The notes: a model not told the origin generated them from the letters alone. A DNA stretch of 64,000 bases from Mycobacterium paraterrae (GCF_022430545.2 NZ_CP092488.2:4154001-4218000); one strand, 5' to 3'. Counted from the first letter of the stretch, positions 41,389-51,061 are shown. A program made the numbers and translations.

Positions 41389-41928
41389 TCAGCGCATCGC
41401 CTTTCCAAACAGCAGGCTGTCAAGCGGTTCGGTACCGATGTTCGGGTAGATCCCGTGACGCGCCATCCGACCCTCGAAGGTGAAACCCGCGCGTTCGAGA
41501 AGACGCACCGACCGTTCGTTGTCGACGTGGCACGTTGCCCAGACCCGGTACACGTCGGGATCGGCGCTCAGCGTGGCCATCAGCAAGCCGAGCGCCTCGG
41601 ACATCAATCCCTTGCCCCACCAACGCCGGCCGATGCAATAGCCGATCTCGGCGACATACTGCAGGGGACGCGCGCAGCTGAGCATTCCCACGATTTCGTC
41701 GCTGTGCTTCAAGACGATCACCCACGTTCGCAGGTGCGGGTCGACATTCATGCGTTCGGTGATCACCCGCTGCGTCGCGGCGACATCCGGGTGTGGCGTC
41801 CACAGCAGGTACTTGGTGACCTGCGGATCTCGAGCGACTCGCTGGAAAAGTGGCCCGGCGTCGTCAATCACCGGCGGGCGCAGCAGAAGTCGCGGGCCCT
41901 CGATGCGCTCGGGCGTGAATTCGGCCAT
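41389..41928 (-). CDS. GNAT-family N-acetyltransferase (RimJ-like)
   Basis: A 179-residue acetyl-CoA-dependent transferase. IEGPRLLLRPPVIDDAGPLF is the usual RimJ/RimL start, YCIGRRWWGKGLMSEALGLLM is the acetyl-CoA-binding motif A, and VYRVWATCHVDNERSVRLLERAGF is motif B. The substrate is unknown. ATG 41928 overlaps the stop of the upstream hydrolase gene (TAATG), so the two are co-translated. Confidence 0.9.
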   Translation of the reverse strand: MAEFTPERIEGPRLLLRPPVIDDAGPLFQRVARDPQVTKYLLWTPHPDVAATQRVITERMNVDPHLRTWVIVLKHSDEIVGMLSCARPLQYVAEIGYCIGRRWWGKGLMSEALGLLMATLSADPDVYRVWATCHVDNERSVRLLERAGFTFEGRMARHGIYPNIGTEPLDSLLFGKAMR

Positions 41929-43220
41929 TACAGACCCAGCGCCCGGTAGGTCCGGTGCACGAACTTCGGTTGTACCGCTTGGAGTTTCGCCTGCGAGGTG
42001 TTGCCGGCGACCGCCGCGGCGGCGTCAGCCGACAGCGCCGGCATGTTCTGGATCAGGTAAACCAAGATGAGGTCGGCGGACGGATCGGCCTGCCACCACG
42101 TGCCGTAGGCACCAGGCCAGCCGAATGTACCCAATCCGCCCGGGCCAAACAGCGGCGCCGACTTCGACGGATCGGTCACGACCGACAGGTTGAGCCCGAA
42201 TCCTCGCCCGATCCAGAACGGTGAGCCGAGGAAATTATGGCGCTTGTGCTCGTCGGTGAGTCGATCGGTACGCATCAGCCGCGCGGACTCGGGTGACAGC
42301 ACTCGCACACCGTCCAAAGTTCCGTCGCGCAGCAACATTTCGACGAATCGCAGGTAGTCGTCGGCGGTCGACCACAACCCGCCCCCGGCGTTGCTGAAGG
42401 CCGGTGGTGTGATGTGCGGCGGGCCCATTACGTCGTGCTGGAGGTGGTCGTTTTCGTCGAGGCGGTACATCGTCGCGGCGCGCCGGCGACCCTCAGGCGT
42501 GACGTGGAAGCCGGTGTCAGTCATCTGCAGCGGCCGCAGGATTCGCTCGTCGAGCACCTCGTGGAACGGCTTGCCCTCGACGCGTGAGGCCAGCACGCCG
42601 ACCACGTCGGTGGAATGGCCGTAGGTCAGACGTTCACCCGGTTGATGCACGAGCGGCAACTCGGCAAGCGCGGTCAGCCAGGGATCCGGTCCCTGACCAA
42701 ACGGCAGCCGGACGTAGGCACGGGAAATCGGGCCGGCGACCGAGAAGCCGTAGCCCAGCCCGCTGGTGTGGGTGAGCAGGTCTTCGACCAGGATCGCGCG
42801 GTTGGCTGGATGCGTTCGGTCCAGCGGCCCGGTCGGATGGTCGAGCACCCGCATCTCGGCGAATTCCGGCAACCAGCGCGTGATCGGATCGCTCAGCCGC
42901 AGCTTGCCGTCGTCGACGAGGGTCATCAGGGCGGCGACGGTGACGGGCTTGCTCATCGACGCGATACGAAACAGGGTGTCGCGCTGCATGGGCAACTGAG
43001 CGTCGACGTCGCGGTACCCGATTTCGTTGACCTGCAGCACCTTTCCGCCTTGCCACACCAGCGTCACTGCACCCGCGAGGAGACCGGCGTCGCAGGCTTC
43101 GCGAATGGAGGCCTGATTGCCCTCGAGGTTCACCCGATTCAGGCTAGTGGGTGCCCGATCGGCCGCAGGGTCCGCCCGAATATGGGGAGCTTTCCCCATA
43201 GACCATGACCCGCGGCCCAA
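41928..43220 (-). CDS. Serine beta-lactamase-like hydrolase/esterase
   Basis: Class C beta-lactamase/EstB-type fold. FRIASMSKPVTVAALMTLV carries the SxxK catalytic pair, ERLTYGHSTDVVG the YxH/N-type second motif, and GWPGAYGTWWQADP the region of the third motif. No signal peptide is obvious. The start is uncertain: TTG 43220 has AGAGGA 7 nt upstream, while ATG 43199 and GTG 43133 would give cleaner N-termini without a good site. The GNAT gene follows by direct overlap. Confidence 0.87.
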   Translation of the reverse strand: MGRGSWSMGKAPHIRADPAADRAPTSLNRVNLEGNQASIREACDAGLLAGAVTLVWQGGKVLQVNEIGYRDVDAQLPMQRDTLFRIASMSKPVTVAALMTLVDDGKLRLSDPITRWLPEFAEMRVLDHPTGPLDRTHPANRAILVEDLLTHTSGLGYGFSVAGPISRAYVRLPFGQGPDPWLTALAELPLVHQPGERLTYGHSTDVVGVLASRVEGKPFHEVLDERILRPLQMTDTGFHVTPEGRRRAATMYRLDENDHLQHDVMGPPHITPPAFSNAGGGLWSTADDYLRFVEMLLRDGTLDGVRVLSPESARLMRTDRLTDEHKRHNFLGSPFWIGRGFGLNLSVVTDPSKSAPLFGPGGLGTFGWPGAYGTWWQADPSADLILVYLIQNMPALSADAAAAVAGNTSQAKLQAVQPKFVHRTYRALGL

Positions 43221-43269
43221 CGACGATTCCTCTCAGGCAATTCCTAATTAACTTGCACGGAGGTCCGAC

Positions 43270-43836
43270 ATGACGACACGTACTCTGCGACCCGCCCGTG
43301 GCTTCGTCGCCCTCGCCGGCGCCGCGGCCGCAGGAATCGCGTGGGCTCAGCTAAGTTTGGCGCCCCCGGCCCGCGCCGACGACCCGGTCGCCGACATCAC
43401 CGCGGACCTGGCGCTGTTGTTCGATTCGGGGTCCTCCGACCTCACCGCGGGGGCCACCGATCTCGCCTATGGCGACTTCGCGACCGGGCTCGGGTTGACG
43501 TTGTTCGGAACCGACGACTATCTGGTGTCGTCGGGTCAGGTGCTGACCGTCGACGTCGTCGACGCCCTCACCGGACGGCTCACCGACGCCTCGTACGACC
43601 TGACCTGGCCCGATGTCGAATCGTTCACGCCGCCAGCCGATCTTGCCGAGACGTTCAGCGACCTCCAAGCCCTCGCTACTTTGGCGTCGCAGGAGTTCGC
43701 CGAGTCGGGAACTTATTTCGCCGACGGCGAGGTGGCGGAAGGCCTGCTTTTCGGTTTCAGCGCAATGGACCAACTGATCGGGGGCCCGCAAATCCTCGCC
43801 ATCGGTCTGGCGGAGTCGTTGGTCACCGGACTGTGA
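43270..43836 (+). CDS. Secreted mycobacterial protein with Sec signal peptide
   Basis: A 188-residue protein. A basic start (TTRTLRPARG), hydrophobic core (FVALAGAAAAGIAWAQLSLA) and ARA-DD cleavage site form a Sec signal. The mature protein is acidic and helical, rich in Asp, Ala and Thr (DLALLFDSGSSDLTAGATDL), without cysteines; no family is recognised. ATG 43270 follows GGAGGT. It overlaps the convergent membrane-protein gene by 14 bp. Confidence 0.72.
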   Translation: MTTRTLRPARGFVALAGAAAAGIAWAQLSLAPPARADDPVADITADLALLFDSGSSDLTAGATDLAYGDFATGLGLTLFGTDDYLVSSGQVLTVDVVDALTGRLTDASYDLTWPDVESFTPPADLAETFSDLQALATLASQEFAESGTYFADGEVAEGLLFGFSAMDQLIGGPQILAIGLAESLVTGL

Positions 43837-45544
43837 CGTCGCGCCAGAGCGCGACTCCTTCGACGATCTCGGGGGAGTGCCCGAACAGGTCGGTGAAGAA
43901 GGCGATCATCGGTTGCCAGTGCGGACCGGGTCCGACGATGACGTGGCGCACGTCCGCGGCTCTGAGGTCGTCGGCGATCTGCGCGCGGATGTCGCCGCGC
44001 GCCACCAGCCAGGCCCCGCGCTGTTGGATCACGAACATGGTGAAGGTGAGCTGCGATTGCGGCGGCCCGGAGTAGGTGCCACCGTTGGGCTGGGGCAGGT
44101 ACGCGTAGGCCTCGGGCATCCGGAGGCCGTAGTCCGCCTCGGCCGCCCAGACCATCGGGGCAGCTTCGCCGCCGTTGACGAAATATGGTGCAACGAGCAC
44201 TGTTTCGTCAGCGCCGATGTGATGGCTGGACCAGTTCGTGAAGAACGCCGGGGTGGTGAACGCCGCTCGGGGGAGCGGCGCGGGGATCAGTACAGCCAGT
44301 GACACGCCTACCGCCAGCATCCACAGCGCGGACGGCCGGACGGCGCGGCGAGTCACCCTCGCAATGACCAGCGCCACCACGACGGCGACCGCCAGCCAGA
44401 CGAAGACGGTCAAGCGGCCCGGCAGAACATGTTCGAGCAGGGGTAGCTTTCCCAGTACCAGCCACGGAAGCGGCACGCGCACAGCGTCTTTGCCGAAATG
44501 TAGCCACGGTCCCAGCGACAGCACCAGCATCACCGCACCCGTGATGCTGGCAATCCGAATACGCGGATCACGCCAGAAGCGGATGGCCGCGACGACGAGC
44601 AGGACGATCAGCGGCACGCCGAGATAGGCCGTCGCCTCGTGGTAGAAACCGCTGAAGTGCTGCGATATTCGGATCGCCGCGCCCGGCGCGATGAGCTGGT
44701 AGGGCGTCGGGAGGACGAGATTCAGCGCATCGGTCGAGAAGGTCGTCGGGTCCTGAACCTGCGCGCTGACCCGCTGCGGTCCGAGGAACTGCACGGTGAG
44801 CGGCCAGGCCGCGAGCAGCAGGAAGGTCACGGCCGCGACCGCGAGGGTGGGCAGGAGCCGGGCCCGCATCGGCACCTGGTGCGCCGTCGCGATCGCGCCG
44901 AGGAGCACCACGCCCGCGACGACACTGGTGGCGAGCAGCTCCTCGCTGATCAAGAGCTGAGCGACGCCGAGGAGACCGAGGACCAGACCAAGCCGCCACG
45001 GTGGTTGCCGGCGCGTCACGACCAAGTCGTCGATGACGATCAGCAGCAGCGGCGGCACCCACGCCGTGGCGAGATTCAGATGTAAGGCTGCGTGCGAGAC
45101 GACATAGGGCGAGAACGCATAGACCGCCCCGCCGACCATCGGGGCGACACCGTCACCGGTCCAGCGGCGAATCGCCAGCCAGGCGGTCCAGCCGCTGAGC
45201 GAAATGCCCAGTACAACAAGGGTATTGAATCCGAATATCGGGCCGCCGATCTTGGCGGGTAGCCAACCGAGAATCCCGAGCAGCGGCATCGACGGGCTCC
45301 ACATCAGATTCACGCCGGACGGAGCGCCGATCTGGGTGGTGAAGAACGGGTTGAGCCCATGCGTGAGCGCGTGCGGGGTCCAGCCGAGATACCAGATCGC
45401 CTGCTCCTGATCGCAACAGTTGCCGGCCCAACCGGACGACGGGGCTTGCCAGGCGCGGGCGGTGACGGCCAGCGCCCCGAGCAGGTACCCGAGGAACGCC
45501 GCCACTGCCTGGCGGCGTCCAGACAGAATTGGCCCCGTCGGCAC
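43823..45544 (-). CDS. Polytopic membrane protein, GT-C glycosyltransferase-like
   Basis: A 573-residue protein with about 11 membrane spans and a C-terminal extracytoplasmic domain. The first loop, CCDQEQAIWYLGWTPHALTH, with acidic residues after TM1 and the following NPFFTTQIGAPSGVNLMWSP, resembles lipid-linked-sugar GT-C enzymes, where an acidic residue in loop 1 is catalytic. Sugar and acceptor are unknown. GTG 45544 is chosen: it lies 1 bp after the upstream stop, whereas the longer frame would run through the DUF6065 gene. Confidence 0.7.
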   Translation of the reverse strand: MPTGPILSGRRQAVAAFLGYLLGALAVTARAWQAPSSGWAGNCCDQEQAIWYLGWTPHALTHGLNPFFTTQIGAPSGVNLMWSPSMPLLGILGWLPAKIGGPIFGFNTLVVLGISLSGWTAWLAIRRWTGDGVAPMVGGAVYAFSPYVVSHAALHLNLATAWVPPLLLIVIDDLVVTRRQPPWRLGLVLGLLGVAQLLISEELLATSVVAGVVLLGAIATAHQVPMRARLLPTLAVAAVTFLLLAAWPLTVQFLGPQRVSAQVQDPTTFSTDALNLVLPTPYQLIAPGAAIRISQHFSGFYHEATAYLGVPLIVLLVVAAIRFWRDPRIRIASITGAVMLVLSLGPWLHFGKDAVRVPLPWLVLGKLPLLEHVLPGRLTVFVWLAVAVVVALVIARVTRRAVRPSALWMLAVGVSLAVLIPAPLPRAAFTTPAFFTNWSSHHIGADETVLVAPYFVNGGEAAPMVWAAEADYGLRMPEAYAYLPQPNGGTYSGPPQSQLTFTMFVIQQRGAWLVARGDIRAQIADDLRAADVRHVIVGPGPHWQPMIAFFTDLFGHSPEIVEGVALWRDVTVR

Positions 45545-45545
45545 C

Positions 45546-46331
45546 CTAGTGGGTTTGCTTTTCCGGTAGCTGGGCGAACGGACGAAGCTGGCGGCGCGTC
45601 TGGTGATCGGGTGCCCCGGCCTCGCCGTCCGCATGGACACCGCGTGTGTAGTCGCCCTGCCACGGCGCCTTGTCGTCGGCGCCCGACGTCGTCGCCGCTT
45701 GGGCTTGACCAAGCTCCTGCCGCGACCGGATGAAGAATTCGTGCTGGCGGTGCAGATCGCCATCTGATTCGATCGGCCGGAATTCGGGTGTGAATTCTTC
45801 CAGTTCGCCGCGGCGTTGCGGAACGATCATGCAGATCGGCTCGTCAATCTCGAATCGGACCGGCATGTATTCGCGGGTGAACTTCCAATTGATGCTGAAA
45901 GCCGAACTGGTCCAGTCGGTTTCGACGATGCCCTCCAGCGGTGAAATGGCGTCTTTGGGATGATTCGCCGGTCCACGGACCAGCAGGTCATAGCCGGGGG
46001 GAGTGCGAAACACGATCGGCAGATGCCAGGTCAGAATGCCGTGACCGAAATTGCTGCCGGGAAGAAACTGACCGGGCCCTCTACGATCGGGCGCCACAGT
46101 CACGCCTGACTGGTCGTTGCCGCCCATCCAGGTCGCGGTGAACCCGGACGGGTTGCGCAGTTCCCAACCGCTCTGGTTGGCGATCAGCATCGGAAGGCAG
46201 CGATTGGCCCAACCTCGGCGCATCTCTGACATCCACGGACGATTGATCGCACCCGGGCTGAATGTCGGTGCGTGTTCACCGGTGACGAACCCGATCAGGG
46301 GCCTGCCCGACTCGTTTGGCTGGTCGCTCAT
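45546..46331 (-). CDS. DUF6065 family protein
   Basis: A 261-residue protein. Conserved stretches are RCLPMLIANQSGWELRNPSG, FGHGILTWHLPIVFRTPPGY, LVRGPANHPKDAISPLEGIV and ETDWTSSAFSINWKFTR, all typical of DUF6065. Function is unknown. ATG 46331 is chosen because CGAGGA lies just upstream; an earlier ATG at 46367 is less likely. The next gene starts 1 bp after its stop, so the pair is an operon. Confidence 0.8.
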   Translation of the reverse strand: MSDQPNESGRPLIGFVTGEHAPTFSPGAINRPWMSEMRRGWANRCLPMLIANQSGWELRNPSGFTATWMGGNDQSGVTVAPDRRGPGQFLPGSNFGHGILTWHLPIVFRTPPGYDLLVRGPANHPKDAISPLEGIVETDWTSSAFSINWKFTREYMPVRFEIDEPICMIVPQRRGELEEFTPEFRPIESDGDLHRQHEFFIRSRQELGQAQAATTSGADDKAPWQGDYTRGVHADGEAGAPDHQTRRQLRPFAQLPEKQTH

Positions 46332-46472
46332 CCGATCCTCGGTTGGCGGGGAGGTTCTCCTTGGCAACGCGGATGAGCGTACTGGAGGAACGCACCGGTG
46401 CGCCGGTCAGAACGCGCACAGGTCGTTTCGGCCAACCGCGCCCGCAAATGCTAGGCTGCCCGGCAGTCGACA

Positions 46473-46509
46473 TCCTTTAACGATCCGTCCAGAGAGGCGG
46501 AGAAGGAGG
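46473..46509 (+). promoter_or_regulatory. PyrR-binding RNA leader element
   Basis: The leader contains TCCAGAGAGGC, the conserved loop of PyrR-binding RNA hairpins. TCCTTT (46473-46478) can pair with AAGGA of the pyrR ribosome-binding site AAGGAGG (46503-46509), so PyrR-UMP binding would hide the site and block translation. This is the translational type of control described in mycobacteria. Confidence 0.75.
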
Positions 46510-46521
46510 TCAAGGTCTCGC

Positions 46522-47097
46522 ATGGGTGCAGCGGGTGACGCCGCCACCGGCCGCGAATTGATGTCGGCGGCTGACGTGGGTCGTACTATTTCGCGCATTG
46601 CGCATCAGATCATCGAGAAGACCGCCCTTGACGGTGCCGACGCACCTCGGGTCGTGTTACTGGGAATCCCCACCCGCGGTGTGACTCTGGCCGATCGTCT
46701 GGCCGCCAACATCGCCGAATTCTCCGGCGCCGAGGTTCCGTCCGGGGCATTGGACATCACGCTGTATCGCGACGATCTGATGACCAAGCCCCCGCGGCCG
46801 CTGGAGAACACCTCGATCCCGGCTGGCGGCATCGACGACGCGCTGGTGATCCTGGTCGACGACGTGTTGTATTCCGGACGCTCGGTGCGCTCGGCGCTGG
46901 ACGCGCTGCGCGACGTCGGCCGACCACGGGTGGTCCAGCTGGCAGTGCTCGTCGATCGCGGTCACCGACAGCTGCCGCTGCGCGCTGACTACGTCGGCAA
47001 GAACGTCCCCACGTCGCGCACCGAGAACGTGCGGGTGTTGCTGGCCGAGCAGGATGGCCGAGACGCCGTCGTCATCTCCCGGGAGGACGCGTCATGA
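46522..47097 (+). CDS. pyrR: Bifunctional pyr operon regulator / uracil phosphoribosyltransferase
   Basis: Binds pyr leader RNA in response to UMP and has UPRTase activity. A 191-residue phosphoribosyltransferase fold with VILVDDVLYSGRSVRSALDAL as the PRPP loop and LLGIPTRGVTLADRLAANI near the N-terminus. ATG 46522 lies 12 nt after AAGGAGG. The stop overlaps the pyrB start by 4 bp. Confidence 0.96.
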   Translation: MGAAGDAATGRELMSAADVGRTISRIAHQIIEKTALDGADAPRVVLLGIPTRGVTLADRLAANIAEFSGAEVPSGALDITLYRDDLMTKPPRPLENTSIPAGGIDDALVILVDDVLYSGRSVRSALDALRDVGRPRVVQLAVLVDRGHRQLPLRADYVGKNVPTSRTENVRVLLAEQDGRDAVVISREDAS

Positions 47098-48062
47098 CCC
47101 GGCACCTGCTGGCCGCCGGCGACCTATCCCGCGACGAGGCCACCGCGATCCTCGACGACGCCGACCGCTTCGCGCAGGCACTCGTCGGCCGCGAGGTCCG
47201 CAAGCTGCCGACCCTGCGCGGGCGCACGATCATCACGATGTTCTACGAGAACTCGACCCGCACGCGGGTGTCGTTCGAAGTCGCGGGCAAGTGGATGAGC
47301 GCGGACGTGATCAACGTCAGCGCTGCCGGATCGTCGGTCGGCAAGGGCGAATCGTTGCGCGACACCGCGCTCACCCTGCGCGCTGCCGGCGCGGACGCGC
47401 TGATCATCCGACATTCGGCGTCCGGTGCCGCGCACCGGCTCGCCGACTGGACGGGATCGTCCGGCAGCGGTGCACCGGCCGGCCCGGCGGTGATCAACGC
47501 CGGCGACGGCATGCACGAGCACCCGACGCAGGCGCTGCTCGACGCGCTGACCATCAGGCAGCGACTCGGCGGCATCGAGGGACGCCGAATCGTCATCGTC
47601 GGCGACATCCTGCACAGCAGAGTCGCCCGGTCCAACGTCATGCTGCTGGCCACACTTGGGGCAGAGGTGGCGCTGGTGGCGCCGCCCACACTGCTACCCG
47701 TCGGCGTCGCGGACTGGCCGGTCACGGTGTCGCACGACCTCGACGCCGAGTTGCCGGCCGCCGACGCGGTGCTGATGCTGCGGGTCCAAGCCGAGCGGAT
47801 GAACGGCGGCTTTTTCCCTTCCACGCGTGAGTATTCGGTGCGCTACGGGCTGTCGGACCGCCGTCAGGCAATGCTTCCGGGTAACGCGATCGTGCTGCAC
47901 CCCGGCCCGATGCTGCGCGGCATGGAGATTTCTTCGTCGGTGGCCGACTCAACGCAATCAGCTGTGCTGCAACAGGTTTCGAATGGTGTCCACGTCCGGA
48001 TGGCGGTGCTGTTCCATCTGCTGGTGGGCACTGGATCGGCCGTCAAGGAGGTGATGGCGTGA
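47094..48062 (+). CDS. pyrB: Aspartate carbamoyltransferase catalytic subunit
   Basis: Joins carbamoyl phosphate and aspartate. FYENSTRTRVSFEVAGKWMS is the carbamoyl-phosphate loop, INAGDGMHEHPTQALLDA the second, and FPSTREYSVRYGL lies in the aspartate domain. 322 residues. No regulatory-chain gene is nearby; pyrC follows by overlap. Confidence 0.97.
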   Translation: MTRHLLAAGDLSRDEATAILDDADRFAQALVGREVRKLPTLRGRTIITMFYENSTRTRVSFEVAGKWMSADVINVSAAGSSVGKGESLRDTALTLRAAGADALIIRHSASGAAHRLADWTGSSGSGAPAGPAVINAGDGMHEHPTQALLDALTIRQRLGGIEGRRIVIVGDILHSRVARSNVMLLATLGAEVALVAPPTLLPVGVADWPVTVSHDLDAELPAADAVLMLRVQAERMNGGFFPSTREYSVRYGLSDRRQAMLPGNAIVLHPGPMLRGMEISSSVADSTQSAVLQQVSNGVHVRMAVLFHLLVGTGSAVKEVMA

Positions 48063-49351
48063 CCGTGTTGCTGCGTGGAGTGCGGCTCTACGGCGAAGGG
48101 GACCAGGTCGATGTCCTGGCCGCCGACGGCCAGATCGCCGAGATCGGCGCCAAGCTGGCGGTGCCCGACGATGCCGAGGTGATCGACGCCACCGGCCAGG
48201 TGCTGCTGCCGGGGTTCGTCGACTTGCACACCCATCTGCGCGAGCCGGGACGCGAATATGCCGAGAACATCGAAACCGGTTCGGCCGCAGCCGCGCTCGG
48301 TGGGTATACCGCGGTGTTCGCGATGGCCAACACCAAGCCGGTTGCCGACAGCCCGGTGGTCACCGACCACGTGTGGCATCGCGGGCAGCAGGTCGGTCTG
48401 GTCGATGTGCATCCCGTGGGCGCCGTCACGGTCGGGTTGGCCGGTAAAGAGCTCACCGAGATGGGCATGATGGCCGCCGGAGCTGCCCAGGTGCGGATGT
48501 TCTCCGACGATGGCAAGTGCGTCGACGACCCGCTGATCATGCGCCGAGCGCTGGAATACGCCACCGGGCTGGGGGTGCTGATCGCTCAGCACGCCGAGGA
48601 GCCGCGGCTGACCGTCGGCGCCGTCGCGCACGAGGGCCCGACCGCCGCCAGGCTAGGACTGTCCGGTTGGCCGCGTGCCGCCGAGGAGTCGATCGTGGCC
48701 CGTGACGCGCTGCTGGCGCGCGACGCGGGTGCCCGGGTGCACATCTGCCACGCCTCGACCGCCGGAACCGTCGAGCTGATCAAGTGGGCTAAGTCGCAGG
48801 GCATTTCGATCACCGCCGAGGTGACGCCGCACCACCTGCTGCTCGACGACAGTCGACTGGCCAGCTACGACGGCGTGAACCGGGTCAACCCGCCGCTGCG
48901 GGAGGCTGCCGATGCGGCCGCGCTGCGACAGGCGCTGGCCGAGGGAGTGATCGACTGTGTGGCCACCGATCACGCGCCGCACGCCGAGCACGAGAAATGC
49001 GTCGAATTCGCCGCGGCGCTGCCCGGGATGCTTGGGCTGCAGACGGCGTTGTCGGCGGTGGTGCAGGCGATGGTCGTGCCCGGTCTGCTCACCTGGCGCG
49101 GCGTCGCGCGCGTGATGAGCGAAAACCCGGCCCGCATCGTCGGTCTGCCCGACCAGGGCCGTCCGCTGGAAATCGGCGAGCCGGCCAACCTGACCGTCGT
49201 GGACCCGGACGCCACCTGGACCGTCGCCGGCGCCGACTTCGCCAGCCGGTCGGCCAACACCCCTTACGAGACGATGACGCTGCCCGCCACCGTCACGGCA
49301 ACTCTGTTGCGCGGCAAGGTGACCGCGCGCGACGGAAAGAGCCCCGCATGA
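48059..49351 (+). CDS. pyrC: Dihydroorotase (class I)
   Basis: Cyclises carbamoyl aspartate. A 430-residue amidohydrolase fold: GFVDLHTHLREPGREYAENI with two metal His, HICHASTAGTVELI and AEVTPHHLLLDDSRL with further His, and CVATDHAPHAEHEK with the catalytic Asp. The GTG start overlaps pyrB and the stop overlaps the next ATG. Confidence 0.97.
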   Translation: MTVLLRGVRLYGEGDQVDVLAADGQIAEIGAKLAVPDDAEVIDATGQVLLPGFVDLHTHLREPGREYAENIETGSAAAALGGYTAVFAMANTKPVADSPVVTDHVWHRGQQVGLVDVHPVGAVTVGLAGKELTEMGMMAAGAAQVRMFSDDGKCVDDPLIMRRALEYATGLGVLIAQHAEEPRLTVGAVAHEGPTAARLGLSGWPRAAEESIVARDALLARDAGARVHICHASTAGTVELIKWAKSQGISITAEVTPHHLLLDDSRLASYDGVNRVNPPLREAADAAALRQALAEGVIDCVATDHAPHAEHEKCVEFAAALPGMLGLQTALSAVVQAMVVPGLLTWRGVARVMSENPARIVGLPDQGRPLEIGEPANLTVVDPDATWTVAGADFASRSANTPYETMTLPATVTATLLRGKVTARDGKSPA

Positions 49352-49860
49352 ACTCAGAAACGCTGGTCGCGTCGCTGATCATGGCTGGGGTGCTGGCCCT
49401 GCTGATCGCGTTCATCATCCAGCTGATGCTCCGCGGCTGGCGCAAGCGCGCCGAACGCCAAGCCGAGTTGATCGGCACGCTGCCCGACATTCCCACCCAG
49501 GTCGGCCCCGCGGCGATCACCACGCCCGGCATCTACGTGGGCTGCACCATGGCGCCGGCCTGGAGCCAGCGGATCACGGTCGGCGACCTGGGCTACCGCA
49601 GCAAGGCGGTGCTGACCCGCCACCCCGAAGGCATCCTCGTCCAACGCGTTGGGGCACAACCGATCTGGATCCCCAATGACTCGATCTCTGGCATCAGGAC
49701 CGAGCACGTGATCGCCGGGAAGGTCGCCGCGCGCGACGGAATCCTGGCGATCCGGTGGAAGCTGCCGTCGGGAGTCAAGATCGACACCGGATTTCGCGCC
49801 GACAATCGCGGTGAATACAAGGGGTGGCTGCAAAGCTGGCCGGAAGGAGTCGCGCTGTGA
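49348..49860 (+). CDS. Single-span membrane protein in the pyr operon (Rv1382-like)
   Basis: A 170-residue protein. One N-terminal span (LVASLIMAGVLALLIAFIIQL) is followed by a basic segment and a soluble domain (YVGCTMAPAWSQRITVGDLG, WIPNDSISGIRTEHV). It is conserved between pyrC and carA in mycobacteria and overlaps both neighbours by 4 bp. Function is unknown. Confidence 0.82.
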   Translation: MNSETLVASLIMAGVLALLIAFIIQLMLRGWRKRAERQAELIGTLPDIPTQVGPAAITTPGIYVGCTMAPAWSQRITVGDLGYRSKAVLTRHPEGILVQRVGAQPIWIPNDSISGIRTEHVIAGKVAARDGILAIRWKLPSGVKIDTGFRADNRGEYKGWLQSWPEGVAL

Positions 49861-50969
49861 AGGCGATGCTGGTTCTCGACGACGGCCGGACGTTCACCGG
49901 TACGGCTTTCGGCGCGATCGGTCAAACATTGGGCGAGGCAGTCTTTTCCACCGGGATGTCGGGGTACCAGGAGACGCTGACCGATCCCAGCTATCACAAG
50001 CAGATTGTGGTGGCGACCGCTCCGCAGATCGGCAACACCGGCTGGAACGCTGAAGACGGCGAAAGCCGGGGGGACAAGATCTGGGTCGCCGGGTACGCGG
50101 TCCGCGATCCGTCGCCGCGAGTGTCCAACTGGCGCGCCACCGGAACGCTGGAAGACGAGTTGATTCGCCAGCAGATCGTCGGGATTGCCGGCATCGACAC
50201 CCGCGCGGTGGTGCGGCATCTCCGCAGCCGCGGCTCGATGAAGGCCGGCGTGTTCTCCGGCGACGCGCTGGCCTCACCCGAGGAACTCACCGCGCGGGTA
50301 CGCAATCAGCAGCCCATGCTGGGCGCCGACCTGGCCGGCCAGGTCAGCACCCAGGAGGCCTACGTGGTGGAACCGGAAGGCCCGCACCGCTTCACCGTCG
50401 CCGCGATCGACCTCGGCATCAAGACCAACACGCCGCGCAACTTCGCCAGCCGCGGGGTGCGTACGCGGGTGTTGCCCTCGTCGGTGACCTTCGAGCAGAT
50501 CGCCGACCTCAAGCCGGATGGAGTGTTCCTTTCCAACGGCCCAGGCGACCCGGCGACTGCCGACCATATCGTCGCAGTGACCCGCGAGGTGCTCGGCGCC
50601 GGAATCCCGTTGTTCGGCATCTGTTTCGGCAACCAGATCCTGGGACGGGCGCTCGGCCTGTCGACCTACAAGATGGTCTTCGGACATCGCGGCATCAACA
50701 TCCCGGTGATGGATCACGCGACGGGGCGGGTGGCGGTCACCGCTCAGAACCACGGGTTCGCGCTCGAGGGTGAAGCCGGCCAGCGCTTCGACACCCCGTT
50801 CGGCACCGCAGTGGTCAGCCATACCTGCGCCAACGACGGTGTCGTGGAAGGCGTGAAACTGGCCGACGGACGGGCGTTTTCAGTGCAGTATCACCCGGAA
50901 GCCGCCGCGGGACCCCATGATGCGGCGTATCTGTTCGACCAATTCGTCGACGTGATGGGCGGTCAGTGA
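49857..50969 (+). CDS. carA: Carbamoyl-phosphate synthase small (glutaminase) subunit
   Basis: Releases ammonia from glutamine for CarB. The C-terminal class I glutamine amidotransferase domain has VFLSNGPGDP, LFGICFGNQILG (nucleophile Cys) and VQYHPEAAAGPHD (His-Glu). The N-terminal domain has STGMSGYQETLTDPSYHKQI. GTG 49857 is chosen because GGAAGGAG lies upstream and it overlaps the preceding stop. 370 residues. Confidence 0.97.
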   Translation: MKAMLVLDDGRTFTGTAFGAIGQTLGEAVFSTGMSGYQETLTDPSYHKQIVVATAPQIGNTGWNAEDGESRGDKIWVAGYAVRDPSPRVSNWRATGTLEDELIRQQIVGIAGIDTRAVVRHLRSRGSMKAGVFSGDALASPEELTARVRNQQPMLGADLAGQVSTQEAYVVEPEGPHRFTVAAIDLGIKTNTPRNFASRGVRTRVLPSSVTFEQIADLKPDGVFLSNGPGDPATADHIVAVTREVLGAGIPLFGICFGNQILGRALGLSTYKMVFGHRGINIPVMDHATGRVAVTAQNHGFALEGEAGQRFDTPFGTAVVSHTCANDGVVEGVKLADGRAFSVQYHPEAAAGPHDAAYLFDQFVDVMGGQ

Positions 50970-51001
50970 TGGTGAGCGATGCACCCTCACATTCCATTAC
51001 C

Positions 51002-51061
51002 GCGAGCGTGCGTGTCGGTACGTCGACACGCCGTGACCGTCGTACAACTGTGCACGCTCGC
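51002..51061 (+). promoter_or_regulatory. Long hairpin in the carA-carB gap
   Basis: GCGAGCGTGC (51002-51011) pairs perfectly with GCACGCTCGC (51052-51061). Inside lies a second stem, GTGTCG (51012-51017) with CGACAC (51024-51029). The structure ends 24 bp before the carB ATG and leaves GGAGGAGG free. It could be an attenuator, an RNA-processing site or a protein-binding leader. Confidence 0.5.
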
